From Chloroflexi bacterium UBA4733 (GTDB lineage Bacteria; Chloroflexota; UBA4733), in NCBI GenBank assembly GCA_002404055.1, contig DHIZ01000076.1:1-16307 (forward strand): a DNA stretch of 16,307 nt, read 5' to 3'. A program made the translations under genes and the position numbers. Every line of letters begins with the position of its first letter. Position 1 is the stretch's first letter. Below, in pieces: positions 7,412 to 14,110 of the stretch. Under the pieces are notes generated by a model. The model saw only the letters and a program-made list of their open reading frames with translations. It was not told the origin of the DNA and did no database searches.

Positions 7412-8869
7412 GTGGCATGGGGCTACGCGGACCAAGCGGAGGGGAAGGACGGTCACTCGTCATGTCTCTCTCAATTGAACCGGCGCGCCTTCCTCAAAGC
7501 CTCTGGCACGGCGAGTGTCCTGCTCACGACATCGCTGCTGGCGGCATGCGGTAGGCCGCCATTGGGTGCGTCCAGCAGCGCCACGCCGTCAGGCACAACG
7601 GGGAGCACCAGCGCCGCTGTACCTGCCCAAACGAGCACGGCGGCCAGTCACGCAGCATCGGCCGCGGTCAGCTCGGGCGTGAAGGAACTGACCTTTCTGC
7701 GGCCGTCTAGCGGGCCGGAGGAAGACAAGGCCTACCTCGCAATGCTGAGCGGCTGGGCGAAGGAACATCCCGGCATGCCGGCAACACTGGAGACACTGCC
7801 AAACGCCGACTACAACGCCAAGGTATTCGCAGAAATTGCCAGTGGCGAGGCCCACGACGTCACGCTCGTTCTCCCCGGTGATCTCGGCTCCTTTGCCGTG
7901 CAGCACGCCCTGCGCCCTTTGACTCTCTACGTCGACAAGAGCACCAGCTTGGACAAGCAAGACTTTTTCCCAGCCCACTGGTTGGATGGTCAGTATCTGG
8001 CGACACAGTTCGGGCTGCCGCCAGCCGGCAGCCCGGTGGTTGTTGCCTACAACCTGGACCAATTCCAGGCTAACGCCGTTCAACCTCCAGCAGCGGCCTG
8101 GACCTGGAATGACTGTCTCACGGTCTGCCAGCGACTGACCAAGCGTGCAGGAGGAGAAACCACAGTATTCGGAGCGAGCCTGTCGAATCTCTTTTCCTGG
8201 CTCTTCGCCAACGACGCCAATGTCCTTGATATGGCATCCAACAAGGAAACCATCGACAGCCCCAATGCCGTGGCGGCGCTACAGTTCCTCGGCGACCTGA
8301 TCAACAAATATCACGTGAGTCCGAGCCCGGCTGAAGCGAAGGCGCTTGGCGGCAACCCATTTTTGGCCGGCAAGCTTGCCATGACGACGGTCAACAGGGG
8401 GGCGCTCGGCACCGGCGATGCGACAGCACATTTCAAGATCGGCGTGGTGCCCCTGCCCGTTTCACCGACCACCGGCCACAGCGGTTCTCAGGTGACCGCC
8501 GGACAAATGACCATCGAGATTTCCAACAAGCGACCCGATGATGCCTGGACGCTGCTCCAGTTCCTCGCCAGTGGCCCATCGCAACTCGCGCGCGTGACGC
8601 AATATGGCGGCTTCCCGTCACGGCGGAGCGTGGCCACCGACCCCAAATTCCTCGCGTCTGTCGAGCCTTCCTGGGTAGGTCCGGAAGTCAATCGCGTCTT
8701 CACGGCGGTAGCGGCAGCCAAAGGAACAAGCTTCATTCCCAATCATCCCCGTTGGACGGAGATCAATACTGCACTGAATGCGGAGCTCGCCCTGCTCTGG
8801 AGTGGCCAACGTCCGGCCTCCGTCGTCGCCCGAGAGGCGGCCAGCCGCATCGGCGCATTACTGGCTTAG
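7412..8869 (+). CDS. SBP-D: sugar-binding lipoprotein of an ABC transporter (family 1), start uncertain
   Basis: The open frame starts at GTG 7412 (485 codons), but the protein becomes recognisable only at LNRRAFLKASG. That is a canonical Tat motif followed by lipobox LAAC (C46 from the GTG, C25 from a TTG at 7475). Neither GTG 7412 nor TTG 7475 has a good ribosome site. ATG at 7462, with AAGGA 12 bases upstream, does, but it is out of frame by a two-base slip in the TCTCTCTC run that follows it. The rest is intact: lobe 1 from LTFLRPSSG, EIASGEAHDVTLVLPGDLG, WTWNDCLTV, NPFLAGKLAMTTV, VVPLPVSP, RRSVATDP and HPRWTEINTALNAELA. It is a paralogue of SBP-B and SBP-F and would bind an oligosaccharide at the outer membrane face. 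The sulfatase lies 304 bases downstream behind its own terminator and promoter. Confidence 0.88.
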   Translation: MAWGYADQAEGKDGHSSCLSQLNRRAFLKASGTASVLLTTSLLAACGRPPLGASSSATPSGTTGSTSAAVPAQTSTAASHAASAAVSSGVKELTFLRPSSGPEEDKAYLAMLSGWAKEHPGMPATLETLPNADYNAKVFAEIASGEAHDVTLVLPGDLGSFAVQHALRPLTLYVDKSTSLDKQDFFPAHWLDGQYLATQFGLPPAGSPVVVAYNLDQFQANAVQPPAAAWTWNDCLTVCQRLTKRAGGETTVFGASLSNLFSWLFANDANVLDMASNKETIDSPNAVAALQFLGDLINKYHVSPSPAEAKALGGNPFLAGKLAMTTVNRGALGTGDATAHFKIGVVPLPVSPTTGHSGSQVTAGQMTIEISNKRPDDAWTLLQFLASGPSQLARVTQYGGFPSRRSVATDPKFLASVEPSWVGPEVNRVFTAVAAAKGTSFIPNHPRWTEINTALNAELALLWSGQRPASVVAREAASRIGALLA

Positions 8870-8992
8870 TGCAGCGTTCGGCAAATCTCTGGCGGTTAGA
8901 AAGGTGCAGGGTCCTTGGCAGCACGGCAGTCCAACCGCATAGTCACTTCCGAATCCAGTGCCAGGAGAACCGTGTCAACCCGCGACCGATCA

Positions 8993-9016
8993 AGAAACGG
9001 TCTTAGCCCGTTTTTC
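8993..9016 (+). terminator. Rho-independent-type terminator after SBP-D
   Basis: AGAAACGG (8993-9000) pairs with CCGTTTTT (9008-9015), eight pairs with one G-T wobble, around a 7-base loop. The T-run forms the 3' arm and ends the structure. It sits 124 bases after SBP-D's stop and would separate SBP-D from the sulfatase. Confidence 0.5.
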
Positions 9017-9082
9017 GCATGAACGAATTTTCTTCGGCCAAACCTGAACGTTGGGCAGAATGTTGCGGCAATCGTGAGGCCA

Positions 9083-9101
9083 GGCGTGAGAATGTCACGC
9101 C
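9083..9101. promoter_or_regulatory. 19-base inverted repeat upstream of the sulfatase, candidate operator
   Basis: GGCGTGA (9083-9089) and TCACGCC (9095-9101) are perfect 7-base arms around GAATG. This is the strongest operator-like palindrome in the window. It overlaps the proposed -35 and ends 9 bases before the proposed -10, as expected for a repressor site. Confidence 0.5.
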
Positions 9102-9115
9102 AAAAGTACTATAAA
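9086..9115 (+). promoter_or_regulatory. Possible promoter for the sulfatase and SBP-E
   Basis: GTGAGA (9086-9091, four of six -35 bases) and TATAAA (9110-9115, five of six -10 bases) are 18 bases apart. AAGGTACCA (9114-9122) overlaps the -10 end, as it does at the SBP-A promoter. The 5' leader would be about 50 bases. Confidence 0.4.
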
Positions 9116-9173
9116 GGTACCATGTGCGAAATACAGGCTTAGCGGGGCGCGCACATAGGCGAAGGAGCGTGAC

Positions 9174-10571
9174 ATGTCGGGAGATGCGCCGCTGCCCCCG
9201 AACGTCCTGTTCATTATGGCCGACCAGCACAATGCTCGTTGCCTGTCTTGCGCCGGCCATCCCGATGTGCAGACACCGACGCTTGACCGGTTAGCCGCCG
9301 AAGGGCTGCGCTTCAGCCACGCCTACGCCAACAACCCGATCTGCACGCCGAGCCGCCTCTGCAACCTCACGGGTCAGTACCCGAGCGCTCACGGCTACTA
9401 CGGCCTGTATGGTGCGGAGCCAGCGACTCCCCATTACCACCTGATGCAGCACTTTGGACAGGCGGGCTACCGCACTGGAGCCGTTGGCAAGCTGCACACG
9501 CCCCGTTACTGGCTGGAGCGCCACCTGCAGTTCGTCTACGACGAGTTTATCGAATTTCCCAAGTACCTGGAGGCCGTCGGACTGTACGAGCAGAACGACA
9601 ATCGCGGATTTGTGCTTGGCGCCCACGGCGAGGGACAGACGTCGCTGCTGCCGTTGGAGCATTGCTGCGAGCGAGTGACTGCTCAGCAGGCCGTGCGCTT
9701 TATACGGAATGAGGGTGAGCCGAAGGACCGCGGGCCGGATGGCGCGCCCTGGGCACTCTGGCTCAGTTTCTCGCGCCCGCACGAGCCCTACACCCCCAGC
9801 GAACCATTTGCCTCACGCTACGACCCCGAAGACATCACGCTGCCGGATCGCGGCGACTATGGCTGTCCCGACGAGCCACGCCTGCGGCGCGTCGTGGCGC
9901 GCTATCTCGGACTGGTCTCGCAAGTGGACCAGGCGATCGGGTTGGTACTGGAGGAACTGGCGCGCCGCGCCGAACTGGAACACACCATCATCGTCTACAC
10001 CAGCGACCACGGCGACTATGCCGGGCAATACGGCCGCTTTGAGAAAGTGGGTGGCATCTCGTTTTCCGCCATCTGCCGGGTACCCCTCATCTTCCGGTAT
10101 CCCACGGCAATTTCCGCTGGCCGCCTGTGCGACGATCTGGTGGAATCGGTTGATCTTTTCCCCACGCTCTGCAAGCTCGCCGGCCTTACGGTGCCCAACA
10201 CCGTGCAGGGCCGCGCCATTCCGGCGATCACTGGCGACGATTCCATACCGCCTCGTGATTCCGCCTTGACCGAAAACGTCTGGCGCAAGGCGCTGCAGAC
10301 CTCGCGCTATCGCTTCGTGGCCAACCTGCCCGGCAACCACGAGCGTGACGAGTTGTACGACTGCCAGCAGGACCCTCTGGAGTTGCAGAACCTCGTTGAC
10401 GACCCGGCGTACCGAGGCGTGCGCCAGGAACTCCAGCGGCAGTTGCTGGATCGGATCGTCCACGCTGCCCACCCCGTGACCTTTCTGGACGGTGGCTGGC
10501 ACGCCCACCAGTACGATCTGGAAAGCCGCGCCAATGTGCCGCAGAAGTCACGCGTTTCTCCCTACGATTAG
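9174..10571 (+). CDS. Sulfatase (type I, Cys-type)
   Basis: A complete 465-residue alkaline-phosphatase-fold sulfatase. GAAGGAG lies 7 bases before the ATG. PNVLFIMADQHN (D17, Q18) supplies metal ligands. C57-T-P-S-R61 is the signature whose Cys must be converted to formylglycine by a maturase not encoded here. GKLH (105-108), SFSRPHEPY (198-206) and TSDHGD (276-281, with D278 and H279 as metal ligands) complete the active site. The C-terminal DELYDCQQDPLELQNL block is the usual sulfatase ending. There is no signal peptide, so it should act in the cytoplasm on imported sulfated sugars. The substrate is not deducible; sulfated fucose or another sugar sulfate fits the neighbours, but arylsulfatase or choline-sulfatase-like activity cannot be excluded. 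SBP-E starts 96 bases downstream with no terminator between, so they probably form an operon. Confidence 0.94.
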   Translation: MSGDAPLPPNVLFIMADQHNARCLSCAGHPDVQTPTLDRLAAEGLRFSHAYANNPICTPSRLCNLTGQYPSAHGYYGLYGAEPATPHYHLMQHFGQAGYRTGAVGKLHTPRYWLERHLQFVYDEFIEFPKYLEAVGLYEQNDNRGFVLGAHGEGQTSLLPLEHCCERVTAQQAVRFIRNEGEPKDRGPDGAPWALWLSFSRPHEPYTPSEPFASRYDPEDITLPDRGDYGCPDEPRLRRVVARYLGLVSQVDQAIGLVLEELARRAELEHTIIVYTSDHGDYAGQYGRFEKVGGISFSAICRVPLIFRYPTAISAGRLCDDLVESVDLFPTLCKLAGLTVPNTVQGRAIPAITGDDSIPPRDSALTENVWRKALQTSRYRFVANLPGNHERDELYDCQQDPLELQNLVDDPAYRGVRQELQRQLLDRIVHAAHPVTFLDGGWHAHQYDLESRANVPQKSRVSPYD

Positions 10572-10667
10572 CGATGCTGGGCACGCTTCGTTCGCGGCAA
10601 GGATGCACGACTCCGAGATCGCAGTTGTGTCGGATAACGGGATGGCTGGCACGGAAGGAGCGATGTC

Positions 10668-12215
10668 ATGAACGATCGCAGTACCCGTACTGTCGTGGCC
10701 CGCGTCACACGCCGGGTCGCCCTGCACAGACTCAGCGTGGCTGGCTTCGGCCTGTTGACCGCTTCGCTGCTGGCGGCGTGTAGCGCAGCATCAGCGACAT
10801 CGCAGCCGGCGTCAACCACGTCATCCGCACCGTCAACCAGCCCGCCACGGCAAGCTTCCAGTAGCGCCATTGGGTTGCCGACAGGCGCCCTGACGCCCGC
10901 AGCGGCGTCTCCTTCGACCGGCGGTGCCGCGACCAGCACGCTGGCGACGTCCATGACCGGAGCACCTGTCACCGCCGCGGCAACGAGCAGTAGCAGCGCA
11001 GTCGGTCGGCAACCGGTGATGGTTCGCGCCTTGCATCTCTGGTCGTCGCCGGCTGGCCTGACCGTTCAGCGTCAGTTCGATGCCCGTTTCGAGGCGCAAT
11101 ACCCCGGCATCCAGATCTCGTTCGATAACATGGCCTTCTCGAACGACACCACTTCCAAACTGCTGGCGCTTGCCGCGGCGGACAGTCTGCCGGACATCGT
11201 GCGCGCGCATCCAGATTACGAGGTGCGCTTCGCCACCGCCAACGTCTGGGCCGATCTTAATCCTTTCGTCGCGCGAACCAGCGGCTTCAACCTGAAGGGC
11301 GACTTCCTGCCGGTGTCCTTGCAGTACCATCAGCGCGCCGGCAAGCTGAACGCCATCCCCGTCTCCAGTAGTACCCACGTGCTCTACTACAACAAAGACC
11401 ACTTCGATAAGGCGGGGCTGGCCTACCCCACCGACAAGTGGACCTATACCGGCCAGTTCTTTGAGGCGCTCCAGAAGCTCACCCAGTCGTCAGGGCCGTC
11501 GCGCTCGATCGGCTGGTCCGGACAGATGCCGGGCATGGACGTGACGAGTGATCCGGTCTTTCTGCATCCTTGGGGCGGCGCCTTCCTCAACGACGCTAAG
11601 ACCGCCTGCCAACTCGACCAGCCGGCCACCCGTGACGCACTCACCTGGTGGTTGGACCTCAAGAACAAGTACCAGTTCACTCCCCAGCCGGCGGATAAGA
11701 TCAGCGGTGACGCCTTCGTCGGGGGGCGCGCCGCCCTCTGCTATAAGTTGCCACAGTTGCTGAGCGCGCTGCAACAGGCCCACGTCGGCTTCAACTGGGA
11801 TGTAGCGCAACTCCCCAGTGGTCCTGCTACTCGCTCGACCGGCATCGGTGCGGACGCCTACGGGATGACGAGCAGTAGCAAGCACCCGTCGGAGGCCTGG
11901 ACCTATCTCAACGACTATACGTCGACGGCGGGACAGGCTTTCGCCTTCGGGGCAACCGGCTTCAACCTGCCGGGCAGGCTATCGGCCCGGCCTGCTTTCC
12001 TTGGACGGGCGGGCAACCCTGCCCACGTCCAGGCCTTCGTTGAAGCGGGTGCATACGCTATCACCTTGCGGCCTTTCGGTCCGGAAGGGCCCGACGTGAT
12101 CAGCACGGCGGCGCCGACCTGGAAGGACGCGCTCACCGGAAAGCGCGATGTCGCCACTGTGACGGCGCAAATCTGTCAGGCTGTTGATGGGCTATTGCAC
12201 CAGGCCTCGCCATAA
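10668..12215 (+). CDS. SBP-E: sugar-binding lipoprotein of an ABC transporter (family 1), long linker
   Basis: A 515-residue binding protein, the longest here. GGAAGGAG precedes the ATG at 10668. It has a signal with twin Arg (R15R16), a hydrophobic core and lipobox LAAC (C38). Residues 39-115 are nearly all Ser, Thr, Ala, Pro and Gly, a flexible tether about twice as long as in its neighbours. Lobe 1 starts VRALHLWSSPAGLTVQRQF; FEAQYPGIQISFDN, LAAADSLPDIVRAHPD, THVLYYNKDHFDKAGL and KWTYTGQFFEAL are family-1 blocks. GDAFVGGRAALCYKLP, GFNWDVAQLPSGP and YGMTSSSKHPSEAWTYL follow in order. It differs from the SBP-B/D/F group in lobe 2, so it may bind a different sugar. It shares an operon with the sulfatase upstream, suggesting it delivers that enzyme's sulfated substrate. 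Confidence 0.95.
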   Translation: MNDRSTRTVVARVTRRVALHRLSVAGFGLLTASLLAACSAASATSQPASTTSSAPSTSPPRQASSSAIGLPTGALTPAAASPSTGGAATSTLATSMTGAPVTAAATSSSSAVGRQPVMVRALHLWSSPAGLTVQRQFDARFEAQYPGIQISFDNMAFSNDTTSKLLALAAADSLPDIVRAHPDYEVRFATANVWADLNPFVARTSGFNLKGDFLPVSLQYHQRAGKLNAIPVSSSTHVLYYNKDHFDKAGLAYPTDKWTYTGQFFEALQKLTQSSGPSRSIGWSGQMPGMDVTSDPVFLHPWGGAFLNDAKTACQLDQPATRDALTWWLDLKNKYQFTPQPADKISGDAFVGGRAALCYKLPQLLSALQQAHVGFNWDVAQLPSGPATRSTGIGADAYGMTSSSKHPSEAWTYLNDYTSTAGQAFAFGATGFNLPGRLSARPAFLGRAGNPAHVQAFVEAGAYAITLRPFGPEGPDVISTAAPTWKDALTGKRDVATVTAQICQAVDGLLHQASP

Positions 12216-12298
12216 GCCATGGGTGTCCGACAGAGACGCCTCCTCACGTCTGGGTGACAAGGTGGCGACAAACAGAGCCGAAATCGCTTGTTCTCCGC

Positions 12299-13558
12299 TC
12301 ACGGTGCCACATCCAGCACGACCACCGTATCGGTCGCATCGGGCGCCGTGGCGGGGCCCAAAATTGTTACAGCGCCTTCCCAGGGCTGCACCGGAACATG
12401 GACGTGCGCCGTGTCGCCCAAGAGATACGCATGCCTGACCTGGCCAACCGCTGCCGGTAGCACGAGTTTGCCGCCCTGCGGCCACTGCAAGACGTGCAGA
12501 TAGACCTTGCCGGGCCTGGTGGTCGTGCGGCACCAATCTAACCCTTGCAGCGGACCCGGCCGCGCGCCGTAGACTGCCTCGCCGTTGACGGCCAGCCACT
12601 CACCCATGGCCTGCAAGCGCTCCACGCTGGGCGGCGGGATGACGCCCTCGGCCGTCGGCCCGACGTTGAGCAGGTAGTTGCCGCCCTTGCTCGTGATATC
12701 CACCAGCTTGTGCAAGAGATCGGACGTCGACTTCCAGTTGTCGGCGTACCATTTGAAGCCCCAGGTGCCGTTAAGCGTGGCCGGCGTCTCCCAGTCGTCG
12801 CTCACCGCACCGGCGGGGATCTGATTGTCGCGGGCGACGGCGTAATCGCCCACGGCGTTGCCGATGCGCCCGCTCACCAGGCAGTCGGGTTGCAACGCGT
12901 GGACGAGGTCGGCCAGCTCGTGGCTCTGCTCGAGCGTCAGGCGCTTGGGCGTATCGAACCAGATCAAGCAGATCGACCCATAGCCGGTCAGCAACTCGCG
13001 GACCTGCGCCTTGACGTACTGCTCGACGTAGCCGTCGAAGTCCTGCTGCGCTTCCACGTAGTCCCAGTCGTTGCCGTCGCCGTTGGGATGGTGCCAGTCC
13101 TGCGTCTGGGAGTAGTAGAAGCCGAGCTTGATGCCTTGCTTTCCGCACTCGTCGGCCAGTTCCTTCAAGGGATCGCGCTGGAAGGGCGTGGCGTCAACGA
13201 TGTTGTAGGCGGAGACCTTGGACCGGTACATGGCGAAGCCGTCGTGGTGCTTGGCGGTGATCACGATGTACTGCTGCCCGGCGGCTTTGGCTATGGCGAC
13301 CCACTCAGCGGCGTTGAATTTCACCGGGTTGAACTGCTGCGCCAGTTGCTCGTACTCTGCCACCGGAATCTGCGCCCGCTTCATGATCCACTCGGCGGCA
13401 GTGCGTTTCCCGTGCCATTCCCCGGCGGGAATGGCGTAGAGCCCCCAGTGGATGAACAGGCCGAACCTGGCCTCGCGGAACCAGTGCAAGCGCGGATCGT
13501 TTCGGGCTTCCACTCGCTGCCGTTCCGAGTCCCGGATTGCGTCGTCGGCAACCGGCAT
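12299..13558 (-). CDS. Alpha-L-fucosidase, glycoside hydrolase family 29
   Basis: A 419-residue GH29 enzyme. The family blocks are WFREARFGLFIHWGLYA (H37), GEWHG, AEWIM, YIVITAKHHDGFAMY (H104, H105), ELADECGKQGIKLGFYYS and the LIWFD block. In the last, D202 matches the retaining nucleophile of the family. E257 in DDWETPATLNGTWGF is a candidate acid/base, but its position varies between GH29 subgroups. GGNYLLNVGP closes the barrel, and a beta-rich tail runs from about 330 to 419. There is no signal peptide, so it should release L-fucose from oligosaccharides inside the cell. AAAGGG lies 7 bases before the ATG. It is the last gene of the minus-strand block headed by SBP-F, with a 138-base gap before it, and it converges with SBP-E. 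Confidence 0.95.
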   Translation of the reverse strand: MPVADDAIRDSERQRVEARNDPRLHWFREARFGLFIHWGLYAIPAGEWHGKRTAAEWIMKRAQIPVAEYEQLAQQFNPVKFNAAEWVAIAKAAGQQYIVITAKHHDGFAMYRSKVSAYNIVDATPFQRDPLKELADECGKQGIKLGFYYSQTQDWHHPNGDGNDWDYVEAQQDFDGYVEQYVKAQVRELLTGYGSICLIWFDTPKRLTLEQSHELADLVHALQPDCLVSGRIGNAVGDYAVARDNQIPAGAVSDDWETPATLNGTWGFKWYADNWKSTSDLLHKLVDITSKGGNYLLNVGPTAEGVIPPPSVERLQAMGEWLAVNGEAVYGARPGPLQGLDWCRTTTRPGKVYLHVLQWPQGGKLVLPAAVGQVRHAYLLGDTAHVHVPVQPWEGAVTILGPATAPDATDTVVVLDVAP

Positions 13559-13696
13559 CGCTTTGCCCTTTCTGCTCCGTCTGCTTCCCTACTGACGCCG
13601 AAACGATAGCACACGCAGCGACAGGCAATGCGAGCGGCCGTGCAGCCGTACTCCAGAACAGACCGCAACCGGTGGGGTAGAGCCGCCCGGCACGGC

Positions 13697-13812
13697 TCAG
13701 GCCGGCAGCACGGGAATGCTCGCCAGCGGGTCGTTCACGCGACGCTGCCAGGCGGCTAGGCGGCGACCTCGTCCGGCGTCGGCGGCGCGAGGAGCGCGTC
13801 AAGATCGGTCAC
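13697..13812 (-). pseudogene. Small unrecognised ORF, probably frameshifted
   Basis: A GTG at 13812 overlaps the stop of the 86-residue gene (GTGA). It reads MTDLDALLAPPTPDEVAA and then TAG (13758-13756). If one base is restored there, the frame continues AAWQRRVNDPLASIPVLPA to a TGA at 13697, giving about 39 residues. The two halves join naturally (EVAA-x-AAWQRRV), and the 4-base overlap with the gene before it looks like real translational coupling. No family is recognised. It could also simply be an 18-residue peptide or a chance reading. Confidence 0.4.
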
Positions 13813-14069
13813 ACGCCCTCCTGCTTTCCGCCAACGACCACGCGTTCGTTGCTCTCCTCCTTCGAGCGCTCGACGTAGACGTAGTAGTCGCCCAGGGTGC
13901 CGCCCTCGGCCGTCAGGCCGGCAATCTGGACGGCGGCACGCTGAATCGGGATGGCGCGACCACCGCCGTAGCCCTCGGCGATGGCGTCACTGTAGGGCTT
14001 GAGCTCGCAGGGAAGGCCCGCCACCAGCGCCAGGTCCGCCTGCCGCCGCCAATCGTGAGCAGTGAGCAT
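13809..14069 (-). CDS. Unrecognised 86-residue protein between SBP-F and the fucosidase
   Basis: The ATG at 14069 has AAAGGA 5 bases upstream, which favours it over the longer frame opening at 14231 inside SBP-F. The product begins MLTAHDWRRQADLALVAGL, continues CELKPYSDAIAEGYGGGRAI and PIQRAAVQIAGLTAEGGTLG, then DYYVYVERSKEESNERVVV. It is soluble, with no signal peptide or membrane segment, an Ala-rich helix first and probably strands near the end. It lies 41 bases after SBP-F's stop and overlaps the next small ORF. I recognise no family. The Gly-rich YGGG and the GDYYVYVER strand look like a real fold rather than a shadow frame. It could be an accessory protein of this operon or a leftover of a larger gene or a mobile element. 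Confidence 0.6.
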   Translation of the reverse strand: MLTAHDWRRQADLALVAGLPCELKPYSDAIAEGYGGGRAIPIQRAAVQIAGLTAEGGTLGDYYVYVERSKEESNERVVVGGKQEGV

Positions 14070-14110
14070 CAGGTTCCTTTCCAGGGGCCGGGCTCGTTTC
14101 CGACCCAACC

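Larger units (their letters stand above)
8870..9173. other. 304-base intergenic region between SBP-D and the sulfatase
   Basis: No coding sequence is supported here. The first 120 bases hold nothing I recognise. Then come a terminator-like hairpin (8993-9016), a 19-base inverted repeat (9083-9101), a possible promoter (9086-9115) and the sulfatase's ribosome site. Confidence 0.6.

Noticed and set aside
12234..12251. Hairpin AGACG/CGTCT between SBP-E and the fucosidase as terminator
   Set aside because: Arms of only five bases and no T-tract; too weak to call.
12545..13609. Plus-strand open frame of 354 codons opposite the fucosidase
   Set aside because: GH29 motifs are unmistakable on the minus strand. 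The plus-strand product is Val/Leu/Gly/Ala-rich with no motif.
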